Positions 52,162 through 59,782 of a DNA stretch of 64,000 nt are shown piece after piece. The DNA lies in the NCBI RefSeq assembly GCF_042664895.1, contig NZ_JBHTBQ010000014.1, positions 248,001 through 312,000 on the forward strand, written 5' to 3'. The notes beneath the pieces were generated by a model that was given only the letters and a program-made list of their open reading frames with translations, searched no databases and had not been told where the DNA came from. The translations under genes and the position numbers were made by a program. The stretch is from Iodobacter arcticus. GTDB taxonomy: Bacteria > Pseudomonadota > Gammaproteobacteria > Burkholderiales > Chitinibacteraceae. Positions within the stretch are counted from its first letter, which is position 1; every line of letters begins with the position of its first letter.

Positions 52162-53298
52162 ATGAATAAATTTAATACACATCTGAGTAATATTTTTCAC
52201 CTTGGGCTAAAAGAGTTTCGCAGCTTGTTTCATGATATTGCCATGCTGGTGATGATTGCCTTTATGTTTACGGCCTCGATTTATTTAGATGCCCGTGCAA
52301 AGCCCGATTCGCTTAATCATGCTGCAATTGCTGTGGTGGATGAAGATCAATCGCAATTATCGCGGCGTTTAATCGATGCCATGCAGCCGCCATATTTTAG
52401 ACCGCCTATTTTGCTTTCTTTGGATGAAGTCGATCAGGGGCTGGATTCGGGCAGAGATACCTTTGTTTTAAATATTCCCCCTAATTTTCAACGGGATGTG
52501 ATGGCGGGGCGTATTCCGGCGCTGCAATTAAATGTAGATGCCACCCGGCAAAGTCAGGCGCTGATAGGCTCGGCTTATATTCAGAAAATTTTAAATGATG
52601 AGGCTAAAAACTTTGCATCAAGAGATAAGCCAAGTGCATCCATTCAGCCTGCCGAGCAGGTGATTCATGTCTTGTCTAATCCCAATTTGCATTCGGCTTG
52701 GTTTGGCAGCATCACCGCGATTATTAATAATGTCACTCTGTTATCTATTATTTTAAGCGGGGCCGCGCTGATTCGTGAGCGCGAGCATGGCACTATCGAG
52801 CATTTATTGGTGATGCCCATTACCCCGCTTGAAATCATGCTTTCTAAGGTGTGGTCGATGGCGGCCGTGGTGCTGATTGCCTCTATTTTTGCCTTGCAGA
52901 TTATGGTGAAAGGCGTACTGGATGTAACGGTCAATGGCTCTGGTCTTTTATTTGCGCTGGGCACGCTGCTCTATTTATTTGCCACTTCATCGATCGGCAT
53001 TTTTATGGGAACACTGGCACGCACAATGCCGCAATTTGGTTTACTGGCAATTTTAGTGCTGTTGCCGCTGCAAATGTTATCCGGTGCAGTGACCCCGCGT
53101 GAAAGCATGCCAGAAATGGTGCAATGGATTATGTCGTTTACGCCCACCGTGCACTTTGTGTCTTTATCTCAGGCGATTTTATTTCGGGCAGCGAATCTCA
53201 CCGTGGTTTGGCCGCAGATGCTGGCGATTGTGGCGATTGCCGCCGTGTTCTTTATGCTGGCCCATCATCGCCTGCGTAAATCGATAGGCTCGATGTAG
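52162..53298 (+). CDS. yhhJ: ABC-2 type permease (YhhJ-like)
   Basis: A 378-residue permease with one N-terminal membrane segment (about 25-42), a large periplasmic part (45-180; AVVDEDQSQLSRRLIDAMQPPYF) and five C-terminal segments (185-375), including the ABC-2 motif LIREREHGTIEHLLVMPITPLEIMLSKVWSM. It probably pairs with the permease half of RbbA as a heterodimer. It starts 8 bases after rbbA and closes the operon. Confidence 0.93.
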   Translation: MNKFNTHLSNIFHLGLKEFRSLFHDIAMLVMIAFMFTASIYLDARAKPDSLNHAAIAVVDEDQSQLSRRLIDAMQPPYFRPPILLSLDEVDQGLDSGRDTFVLNIPPNFQRDVMAGRIPALQLNVDATRQSQALIGSAYIQKILNDEAKNFASRDKPSASIQPAEQVIHVLSNPNLHSAWFGSITAIINNVTLLSIILSGAALIREREHGTIEHLLVMPITPLEIMLSKVWSMAAVVLIASIFALQIMVKGVLDVTVNGSGLLFALGTLLYLFATSSIGIFMGTLARTMPQFGLLAILVLLPLQMLSGAVTPRESMPEMVQWIMSFTPTVHFVSLSQAILFRAANLTVVWPQMLAIVAIAAVFFMLAHHRLRKSIGSM

Positions 53299-53709
53299 TT
53301 GGGCGCAAGCCGCGTTCTTTTCAGCATTGCTCGCGGGTTGCACCCCATGCGCGCTAACCAAATTGATTTTGAATTAGCAAACCACGAAAAAACACTATGT
53401 CCACGCTCTCGGCATGGGGCTTAAATCCCCCTGAAGCCGCGACACGAGGAACAAGCGGGGGGGGGGGTAGTCGTCAATTCGTGTTTGAGCGAAGCGAGTT
53501 GACACAACGCCACTGTCCGCAGTGAGGGGCTTTTGTGTCTTTGAGGTTGCGGCTTGGTTTCGTTTCTTGGCCGCGCAAGAAAGGAAGGCCCCCGCGGTGG
53601 CCAACCGCTCCAAAATCAACGTGCCGAAGGCACTAAAAAGATCTTTTTGACTTTGGTTAGCGCATATGGGGTTGCACCCGCCCTAGGGATAACATTATTA
53701 CTTAGGATT
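53299..53709. other. Non-coding stretch holding dispersed repeat copy 2
   Basis: The region between yhhJ and the convergent DoxX gene. Apart from the dispersed repeat (53373-53661) nothing is recognised; short open frames here read through the repeat. Confidence 0.6.
53373..53661 (+). repeat. Dispersed 300-bp intergenic repeat, copy 2
   Basis: It matches copy 1 (1622-1925) from 'attagcaaac' to 'gactttggttagc', with near identity over the last 100 bases. Unlike copy 1 it holds an unbroken run of 11 G at 53457-53467. Confidence 0.8.
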
Positions 53710-54180
53710 CTAAGGTTTAGTCTTGTCCGTCCTGCAGCAGCGATTAAGCCATTCATCTATCGACCATTTTCCCGCGCCATAAATAGCGAGCACGGCTAAT
53801 AAAGCGCCCCATAAGTAATGATCTTTTACTGCAATAGGCGGCAGAGCAGGATAAGAAATCACGGCTACGGCATTCAGAATAAATAATCCTACTGCAGCAA
53901 ATCGGCCAAGCGTGCCGCTGATCAGTAATACAGGCAGGATTAATTCACCACCCGTCGCCATAATGGCGGCTATTTCTGGTGGAATAAGCGGTACTTGGTA
54001 TTCGAAATTAAATAAAAATAAAGTGCTATCCCAATTGCGTATTTTAGTCAGGCCAGATAAAAAGAAAACTTGGGCTAAATAAACCCGTAATCCAAGATTA
54101 AATATCGGGCTTAGATATTGCATACCTAATGATTCGGCACAGCGATAGCCAGAGTAGAGTTTGCAGAGTATTTTTTTCAT
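53710..54180 (-). CDS. DoxX-family membrane protein
   Basis: A 156-residue four-helix membrane protein of the DoxX family (about 25-45, 65-85, 90-110, 120-140), with LAQVFFLSGLTKIRNWDS and PPEIAAIMATGGELILPVLLI. The start at ATG 54180 is supported by TAGGTGATC upstream. DoxX genes are often found with bufferin operons and may help copper or redox handling; here a 230-base gap with a palindromic repeat lies between it and the DUF2063 gene, so it may be a separate transcript. Confidence 0.85.
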   Translation of the reverse strand: MKKILCKLYSGYRCAESLGMQYLSPIFNLGLRVYLAQVFFLSGLTKIRNWDSTLFLFNFEYQVPLIPPEIAAIMATGGELILPVLLISGTLGRFAAVGLFILNAVAVISYPALPPIAVKDHYLWGALLAVLAIYGAGKWSIDEWLNRCCRTDKTKP

Positions 54181-54297
54181 GGCGATCACCTATTAAACAG
54201 ATGGAAATGAAATGTGATGTATCGTTTTTATGCTGGGGGAAATGGCTGGCTTCACCGCTATCCTATCCGCTTAGGATCAAAATAAAGTTTGGTTTTA

Positions 54298-54371
54298 TAT
54301 AGGGTGTGCAAGTCGTTTTTCTTGCGCACCGTTTCTTGGTGCGCAACGACTTCGTCGTTGTACACCCTATA
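54298..54371. repeat. Palindromic repeat ('agggtgtgcaag...gtacaccct')
   Basis: Inverted arms 'tagggtgtgcaagtcg' and 'cgttgtacacccta' flank two copies of 'gtgcgcaacgac'-type sequence. It recurs, in similar form, at 9946-10015. Located in the gap between the DUF2063 and DoxX genes. Confidence 0.7.
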
Positions 54372-54410
54372 AATACTACAACGTAGGAGCGGTTTTAGCC
54401 GTCCTAATCA

Positions 54411-55133
54411 TTAATTAATCTGGCAAACCAAACCACGGCTAAATAGCTGAATTAAAACAGGCCCTGCATCGTATTCATCATCTGCTGTGGCCCGCATGGC
54501 GCTTTCTATATTTTGGCTATTTAACAGGCTTTCTAAAAAGAGCGCATCGCTGATGGAGAGTAATTGCCAATGATCGCGCCATACCCAGACTTGTTCACCC
54601 CCTGCATTTAAATCAGCAGGGCTGGCTCCGTGATGCATCATTAATATTTGGTAAATAGGCCATGCGGACGATTTAACAATGGCTACGGCAGGGTGGAGAA
54701 TAAGGCTTAATTTCCCGAATTGTTCCGGCGTATAAGAGGCGAGCGTTTCTATGGCGATACTATTGCAATCTGCACTGTAATGCGCCAAATGAATCGCCCA
54801 ATCCAGCTTTGCCATATCGCTTAAATAAGGTAGATCGCTGACGTGGGGAAATGTATTTAAGAAATCAGGAAAACTTTCACCATCATGATGCAAATTGCCT
54901 GAGTGTGATTCACTGTTTTCAACAAAGACGCGGGCCATCGCGCTAAAAAATTCTTCTCCTACTAATTGCATAACGGTGGGATAAGTATTGGCAAGATTCG
55001 CGCTGCGATTAGCTAACACATTATTGCGATAGATATCTAAAAATGGCAGGCTGCCGGTTTGTATATATTTGGGCTGGTGATGAGGTTTTTTAAATATCTG
55101 GCTAAAGTCTTTTAAAGCATTGGCGTAGTTCAT
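54411..55133 (-). CDS. bufC: DUF2063 bufferin maturation partner (BufC-like)
   Basis: A 240-residue HvfC/BufC-type protein. The N-terminal DUF2063 domain (about 1-110: FLDIYRNNVLANRSANLANTYPTVMQLVGEEFF) acts as the recognition partner that brings the precursor peptide to the MNIO enzyme. The start at 55133 (MNYANALKDF) overlaps bufB by four bases; the longer upstream frame is antisense-like and Arg-rich. The C-terminal part (FLESLLNSQNIESAM) is weakly conserved. Confidence 0.85.
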   Translation of the reverse strand: MNYANALKDFSQIFKKPHHQPKYIQTGSLPFLDIYRNNVLANRSANLANTYPTVMQLVGEEFFSAMARVFVENSESHSGNLHHDGESFPDFLNTFPHVSDLPYLSDMAKLDWAIHLAHYSADCNSIAIETLASYTPEQFGKLSLILHPAVAIVKSSAWPIYQILMMHHGASPADLNAGGEQVWVWRDHWQLLSISDALFLESLLNSQNIESAMRATADDEYDAGPVLIQLFSRGLVCQIN

Positions 55134-55972
55134 GCTAATGCACCGGCGTATTGGGTGATCTCTTGCTTGGCAAGATGGCTTTGCAAGGTGTTGTACTCTT
55201 CCAGCAAGCCACTGAGCAAGGGCAAATTGGTGTCTCGCTCTAGTAAAACAGGCTTGGGGCCGGTGAGCTTGAGGGTATCTTCGAGCAGCTTCCAAACGGC
55301 ATCGCAAACGGGCGCACCGTGGGTGTCGATCACTAAGCCTTCGCAATATTCAAACCCAGCGACATGGATTTCAGCAACGCGGTGTAAGGGTAAACGGGCG
55401 ATTTCTTGCCTGGCATCAATGCCATGATTGAGCTGATTCACATGCATATTGTTGACGTCCAGCAGCAGGCCGCAGCCTGTGCGGGCAACCAGCTCGGCGA
55501 GTAGCTCGGCTTCGCTGAGCGTTTCGTCGCTAAAGGCAATATAGCTGGAGACATTTTCTAGCAAGATGATGCGTTTTAAGCGGCTTTGCACCAGATCAAT
55601 ATGTGTGCAAAGGGTGTCAATTGCTCCGGCATAGCGGGGCACAGGCAAGAGATCATTAAACCAAATATCGCCATAGCGATTCCATGCCAGATGCTCAGAT
55701 ATTGCGGCGGGCTGGATGCGCTCGGCTAAGTCTGCCAATTGGGATAAATGCTGAGCATCGGGTGGCTCGGCATTACCTAGGCCAAGGCCAACGCCGTGCA
55801 GGCTGATGGGGTAATCGCGGCGGATTTTTTCTAAGGTGGCAGGGGCTGCCCCGCCGCCAAAGTAGTTCTCACTATGCACTTCCCACCAAGCCACGTTGGG
55901 ACGTGTGGCAAGGACTTCGGCCAAGTGTGGAGACCGAAGGCCAAGGCCTGCTTGAGTGGGAAGTGTGGTCAT
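55130..55972 (-). CDS. bufB: MNIO (DUF692) multinuclear iron oxidase, BufB-like
   Basis: A 280-residue TIM-barrel enzyme of the MNIO (DUF692) family. Metal-ligand blocks: SLHGVGLGLG, SEHLAWNRYGD, LLENVSSY, LLLDVNNMHVN, EIHVAGFE, DTHGAPV and LLERD. In studied bufferin systems this enzyme turns precursor cysteines into thiooxazoles. It is placed directly after the DUF2282 gene, which supplies the likely substrate, and before the DUF2063 gene, with an ATGA overlap. Confidence 0.92.
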   Translation of the reverse strand: MTTLPTQAGLGLRSPHLAEVLATRPNVAWWEVHSENYFGGGAAPATLEKIRRDYPISLHGVGLGLGNAEPPDAQHLSQLADLAERIQPAAISEHLAWNRYGDIWFNDLLPVPRYAGAIDTLCTHIDLVQSRLKRIILLENVSSYIAFSDETLSEAELLAELVARTGCGLLLDVNNMHVNQLNHGIDARQEIARLPLHRVAEIHVAGFEYCEGLVIDTHGAPVCDAVWKLLEDTLKLTGPKPVLLERDTNLPLLSGLLEEYNTLQSHLAKQEITQYAGALA

Positions 55973-55995
55973 GATGTGGCCTTTATTGAATCAGC

Positions 55996-56265
55996 TTAAG
56001 GCTTTGGGGCCATCAGGGAGCCGTGCATTTTTTCACACGTTCCTTTTTTAACGGCTTTCCATTCGGATTTATCCATATCTTTAGCGGCTTGGCCTGCGCA
56101 AGCATGGCCATTGGCAGCACAGTCGTTCTGGCCTGCTTTCGCAACGCCGTAGCATTTTTCCATGCTTTTCATTTCTTCTGCGCTTGGCCCGGCAATGGCG
56201 TTGCCAACTGAGGCGCAGCCAATGACGGCGGCAAGGGCGGAAGATAGCATCAGGGACGTTTTCAT
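55996..56265 (-). CDS. bufA: DUF2282 bufferin precursor peptide (BufA-like)
   Basis: An 89-residue precursor: signal peptide (about 1-25, cleaved after GNAIA) and a core with four cysteines (Cys38, Cys49, Cys56, Cys77) in the DUF2282 pattern KCYGVAKAGQNDCAANGHAC and GTCEKMHGS. The chosen ATG has AAGGAG 8 bases upstream; the longer frame lacks this. Bufferins are modified, exported copper-binding peptides. Very lysine-rich, small and soluble. Confidence 0.92.
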   Translation of the reverse strand: MKTSLMLSSALAAVIGCASVGNAIAGPSAEEMKSMEKCYGVAKAGQNDCAANGHACAGQAAKDMDKSEWKAVKKGTCEKMHGSLMAPKP

Positions 56266-56379
56266 CGGTATAGCTCCTTGGTTAAGTCGGATGAGTTGCT
56301 TACGGTGTAGGACACCTGGATACTTTGTCGCAGAGATCATTTGTTTATGACAAATTATTTAAAAATAAATCTGTCTGGT

Positions 56380-56556
56380 CTATTCCCAGTGCGCAGGCGC
56401 ACGGGCGGCTTCCCGCATAAAGTGTAGCTGGCGATTGAAATTTCGACAGTTTTTACAAAAAAATAAATGCAAACGTAAGCGATTCCGCTGGCTAAGTGTC
56501 AGCGGCCCATCTTGTTGAGCAGAGAGCAAAATAGAAGCTTGCCGGCAGTTCATCAT
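56380..56556 (-). CDS. Zinc-finger anti-sigma factor, very small
   Basis: A 58-residue protein with the ZAS pattern: Cys4 and HLFFCKNC (His30, Cys34, Cys37). It has no membrane segment, so it is a soluble sensor that would bind the sigma factor encoded just upstream (ATGA overlap with its stop). It likely controls the bufferin operon. The longer open frame upstream is within the sigma gene on the same strand in another frame and is not used. Confidence 0.8.
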   Translation of the reverse strand: MMNCRQASILLSAQQDGPLTLSQRNRLRLHLFFCKNCRNFNRQLHFMREAARAPAHWE

Positions 56557-57119
56557 GGTGAGTTCCCAAACCAGTTTTTTTCTAAACAGAGGCGCAAACT
56601 CATTCGGGCACGATAGAGCATGGCTGAACAATTAGTCGCGGTGATCTCTAATTGCTGACAAATTTGCTCAATCTCTAAGCCTAATTCTTCACGCATGGCA
56701 AAAACCATGGCGGTGCGGCGCGGCATAAGCTGGCTGCACTGGGCATAAACTGCCCAAAATTGTTTGTCTTCCAGGCTGGCATCGGGTTTTTCCCAGCGCC
56801 TTGGCGCGTCAGAGCCCCAGTGGCCGGTTTTATTAAACAGCACATCAAAATCGCTGCTGTCTTCTTCCCCTTCGATGGTAGATATCAGCAGAGGATCACG
56901 GTAGATACGACGCTGGGTATCGATAATTTTGAATTTTAAAATACCGGTAAGCCAAGTTTTTAGCGACGACTGTCCACCGTAGGAGTCGGGTTTTTCCAGA
57001 GCAGCTAGCAGAGTTTCCTGCACGACATCCTCGGCACTGTTGCTGTGTTGTAATTGAAAGAGCGCAAAACGATAGAGGTAATCTCTGAGCGGCTCTAGAT
57101 CTTCGATACGAATGGCCAT
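56553..57119 (-). CDS. ECF-type RNA polymerase sigma factor
   Basis: A 188-residue ECF sigma factor: region 2 (about 7-70, NSAEDVVQETLLAALEKPDSY, then LKTWLTGILKFKIIDTQRR) and region 4 (about 125-175, TAMVFAMREELGLEIEQICQQLEITATNCSAMLYRAR). It is the first gene of the bufferin unit, with its anti-sigma factor as second gene. An AT-rich -10-like box and a Fur-box-like site lie upstream. It probably activates its own operon. Confidence 0.9.
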   Translation of the reverse strand: MAIRIEDLEPLRDYLYRFALFQLQHSNSAEDVVQETLLAALEKPDSYGGQSSLKTWLTGILKFKIIDTQRRIYRDPLLISTIEGEEDSSDFDVLFNKTGHWGSDAPRRWEKPDASLEDKQFWAVYAQCSQLMPRRTAMVFAMREELGLEIEQICQQLEITATNCSAMLYRARMSLRLCLEKNWFGNSP

Positions 57120-57177
57120 GGAGATTGCTCTGCGGGTTTGTGAGATTAATTATATATTGCTTCTTGTATTTTTGTAT

Positions 57178-57192
57178 TGATAATGATTCTTA
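57178..57192 (-). promoter_or_regulatory. Fur-box-like site upstream of the ECF sigma gene
   Basis: tgataat-g-attctta (7-1-7 pattern, five of seven pairs) within tattgataatgattcttat, close to the Fur consensus GATAATGATAATCATTATC in its first half. It lies about 60 bases before the sigma start, next to an AT-rich -10-like box. Confidence 0.55.
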
Positions 57193-57208
57193 TTTGTTTG
57201 TTGGGAAT

Positions 57209-57303
57209 GTAGGGTGGGCAAGGTGTTTTATCTTGCCCACGCGGGGCCAGCTCAAAAAACGATAAGGCAATGACGCGTGGGCACAAAGGCGTGTCCACCC
57301 TAA
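57209..57303. repeat. Palindromic repeat ('agggtgggcaag...gtccaccctaa')
   Basis: Arms 'agggtgggcaaggtg' at the left and, inverted, 'gcgtgtccaccct' at the right, with inner 'cttgcccacgcg' and 'cgcgtgggca' forming a second pair. It lies between the sigma gene start and the 3' end of rlmJ and could also terminate rlmJ. Confidence 0.6.
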
Positions 57304-57305
57304 GA

Positions 57306-58151
57306 TTAGGCGGCTTTTTCTTCCAAAATATACTTTGCGCCTTTGCCTTGTCCGAGGATTTTTACCAAGTAAGGCATGGTTTCTCTAAGTGTCGCAGCCA
57401 GAGTCCAAGGTGGATTCAAAATAAACATGCCGCTGCCGTGCATGCCAAAGCCGTCTGCTGACGGACTTTGCACACTTAGCGCCACATGCAGCCAGCTGTT
57501 GACGTCCAGTTTTTTTAGCTCTTCTGGCAGTTGTTTAGATTCTGCACGTTGCAGCTGCGGATACCAGATGGCGTAGGTGCCGGTAGCAAAGCGGCTAAGC
57601 GCCTCGTGCAGCATATCGATCACATAGTCGTAATCGTTTTTGTCTTCATAAGGTGGATCAATCAGCGTGACACCACGGCGCGGTGGCGGAGGCAGCACGG
57701 CTTTAATCCCCGCAAAACCATCGCCTGCAATCACCGCTACACGGCGGCCTGCCTCGGCGAAATTCTCTTTTAGAATTTTGCTATCCGAGCTGTGCAGCTC
57801 AAATAGGCGTAAGCGATCGGTCGGGCGCAGTAGCTGATCGGCCACATAGGGTGAGCCAGGATAAAGCGTCAGCTTGCCATCAGGATTAAGTGCCTTCACC
57901 ACATCCACATATTCGGCGATGGATTCAGGCAAATCATCCCGTTCCCACAGGCGAGCGATGCCGCTTTCAAACTCGGCATTTTTAGTTGCGTAGCCTTCCC
58001 GCAGCGAGTAAACCCCCGCGCCAGAATGCGTGTCGATATACCAGTAGGATTTATCTTTTTGATTAAAGTACGACAAAATTTGCGTTTGAATATAGTGCTT
58101 CAGCACATCGGCATGGTTGCCTGCGTGAAAAGCGTGGCGGTAGCTAAGCAT
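57306..58151 (-). CDS. rlmJ: 23S rRNA (adenine-2030-N6)-methyltransferase
   Basis: A 281-residue RlmJ. N-terminal MLSYRHAFHAGNHADVLKH is diagnostic, and the catalytic LIDPPYEDKNDYD ((D/N)PPY type) is present. It methylates A2030 in 23S rRNA. It is alone between the polysaccharide cluster and the bufferin unit, flanked by repeats on both sides. Confidence 0.94.
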   Translation of the reverse strand: MLSYRHAFHAGNHADVLKHYIQTQILSYFNQKDKSYWYIDTHSGAGVYSLREGYATKNAEFESGIARLWERDDLPESIAEYVDVVKALNPDGKLTLYPGSPYVADQLLRPTDRLRLFELHSSDSKILKENFAEAGRRVAVIAGDGFAGIKAVLPPPPRRGVTLIDPPYEDKNDYDYVIDMLHEALSRFATGTYAIWYPQLQRAESKQLPEELKKLDVNSWLHVALSVQSPSADGFGMHGSGMFILNPPWTLAATLRETMPYLVKILGQGKGAKYILEEKAA

Positions 58152-58498
58152 AACAATCTCTTTTCTTGAAAATCATAAATTTAGGGCGGGAGAAACCCAA
58201 TCCTATCAACTTAAGCGAAATGTTTTTCGTAGGGCGGGTGAAACCCGCGAGCGATGCTGAAAAATACGCGGGTTTCACCCGCCCTACACCTATTTTGTTT
58301 CTGATGAGAACTCAGCGTTTCGCAGAGAAATACCACCCAGAGCTGGCCGTGTCATCGTTTTAACTTTTCAACAAGCTTCCAAACCGTCATCCCCGAGTGT
58401 TTTTGTCGGGGATCCATCGCGCCACTGGATTCCCGATAACAGCATTCGGGAATGACAAAATAGCTCAGCTTGACCCCTTGTTTTCTCTGTGTTCTGCC
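58152..58498. other. Repeat-filled gap between rlmJ and GT4 gene
   Basis: No gene is supported. Three repeat modules lie here: 'cctatcaacttaagc' (58202-58216, shared with 9904), a perfect 21-bp palindrome (58229-58287), and an inverted 'cgtcatccccg...cgggaatgac' pair (58386-58457). The 'CACAGAG' module follows and enters the GT4 gene's 3' end. Confidence 0.6.
58229..58287. repeat. Perfect 21-bp inverted repeat with 17-base spacer
   Basis: gtagggcgggtgaaacccgc... at 58229-58249 is mirrored exactly at 58267-58287. Of the GTAGGGCG repeat type also present at 1420-1538 and, in looser form, 7561-7858. Confidence 0.8.
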
Positions 58499-59623
58499 TT
58501 ACAACTCCGTGTTCTCTGTGTCCACAGACTTCAGGTTTATTGTGGGTGGAGCAAGGCAAAGCGTCATCCATTGTTGCAGGATCTGCTCGGATGAATAATG
58601 TTTTGCCCGCTGTTTCAGCCATATGGATAGCTCGGGGCGGCGTTGTTTGGCGATGAGTTCTGCTAAGGCTTCCCCGCTGGCTGTTTCGACGACAAACTCG
58701 CTACGTCTTTTGCCAAACAGCTCATAAACCCCGCCCGCATTGGTGGATGCCACGACTAATCCTAGCGGCATGGCTTCTAGCACCACCAGCGGGCAGCCTT
58801 CAAAGCTGGAAGTCAGCAGCAGCACATCGGCAGCGTTGAGGTAATCGCCCACATTGCTTTGGTGCCCTGCAAAGCTGATTTGCTTATCGAGCTGCCTCGC
58901 TTTGCTGGTGTTTTTAAGCCAGTCTTCCAGCGGGCCGTCGCCCACTACGGTGAGCTTGGCATGGATGCCTTTTTTATTCAGGCACTCTAAAGTTTCTAGC
59001 CATAGATGGGGCTGTTTTTCTACGGCAATACGACCCACGAATAGCAGCTGCAAGGTGTGGCTGGCTGGTTTGTCTGGATAAACTTTGGGCTGCTCTTCGT
59101 CTACAAAATTAGGCAAAACTTGCCAGCCATCGCCGATCGGCTGTTTTAGCCATCGCGCCAGCGAATCCCTTGCGTGCTCGGAAACAAACACCAATTCATT
59201 TAAGCGCCGGTAGATATATTGGCAAGCTTTGCGGTGAATCGGGTTCATTGTGGCGAATTGGTCCAGCTCAAACAGCGGCCCATGCACCCACCCAATCACT
59301 CGCGTCTTTAAGCCACGACTTACGGCATACGCCATATAGAGTGGCATCAAAAAAGTGGCGGCAATCAATATATCGGCGTCTTTAATCTGCTGCCTCGCCG
59401 CGCGCCAGCCTGCCAGCCAAGTCCAAGGTTTTTTGCCCTGCCAAGTTTCCGATAAATCGATGACCTTGGCCGAGCCGGTACGTGCCGCCCACAGATTGCG
59501 ATTGCCACCCAGCATTACAATGCTGACTTCACAGCCACGGGCAATTAGCCCTTCAGACACCAAGGCCACACAACGCTCCACGCCACCCAGGCCCAGATCA
59601 CGGACAAAAAATACAATTTTCAT
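58499..59623 (-). CDS. Glycosyltransferase family 4
   Basis: A 374-residue GT-B fold enzyme: start MKIVFFVRDLGLGGVERCVALV with the GG loop, and the donor-binding block SSFEGCPLVVLEAMPLGLVVASTNAGG. The start at 59623 (Met24 of the longer frame) is chosen since upstream codons come from the 'CACAGAG' repeat. The last ten residues (KSVDTENTEL) also lie in repeat sequence, so the original C-terminus may have been shorter. It transfers a sugar in surface-polysaccharide assembly. Confidence 0.87.
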   Translation of the reverse strand: MKIVFFVRDLGLGGVERCVALVSEGLIARGCEVSIVMLGGNRNLWAARTGSAKVIDLSETWQGKKPWTWLAGWRAARQQIKDADILIAATFLMPLYMAYAVSRGLKTRVIGWVHGPLFELDQFATMNPIHRKACQYIYRRLNELVFVSEHARDSLARWLKQPIGDGWQVLPNFVDEEQPKVYPDKPASHTLQLLFVGRIAVEKQPHLWLETLECLNKKGIHAKLTVVGDGPLEDWLKNTSKARQLDKQISFAGHQSNVGDYLNAADVLLLTSSFEGCPLVVLEAMPLGLVVASTNAGGVYELFGKRRSEFVVETASGEALAELIAKQRRPELSIWLKQRAKHYSSEQILQQWMTLCLAPPTINLKSVDTENTEL

Positions 59624-59637
59624 GACGGCCTCAAAAA

Positions 59638-59775
59638 AAGGTCTGTAGACACAGAGCACACAGAGATAAAAAGCAGAACACAGAGAAAACATAAAACTAG
59701 GCTGCGATTCAATTTTTAAGGTTTTCTCTGTGTTCTTTGTGTTCTCATTTATCTCTGTGTCTACAGACCTTAGGT
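59638..59775. repeat. Inverted 'CACAGAG' repeat between the GT genes
   Basis: The left arm 'aaggtctgtagacacagag...cagagaaaac' (59638-59690) is mirrored imperfectly by 'ggttttctctgtg...ctacagacctt' (about 59720-59772). It folds into one long hairpin with a 30-base loop. Similar half-elements occur at 44842-44898 and 58484-58536. Confidence 0.75.
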
Positions 59776-59782
59776 TCTTCTC

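Noticed and set aside
55134..55346. Upstream extension of the DUF2063 gene
   Set aside because: The extra 71 residues are Arg-rich out-of-frame reading of the MNIO gene; the ATG with a 4-base overlap is the normal start.
58368..58622. 84-codon leftward frame near the GT4 end
   Set aside because: It runs through the repeat and out of frame into the GT4 gene.
59624..59692. Upstream extension of the GT4 gene (MFSLCSAFYLCVLCV...)
   Set aside because: These codons come from the 'CACAGAG' repeat; MKIVFFV is the usual start of the family.
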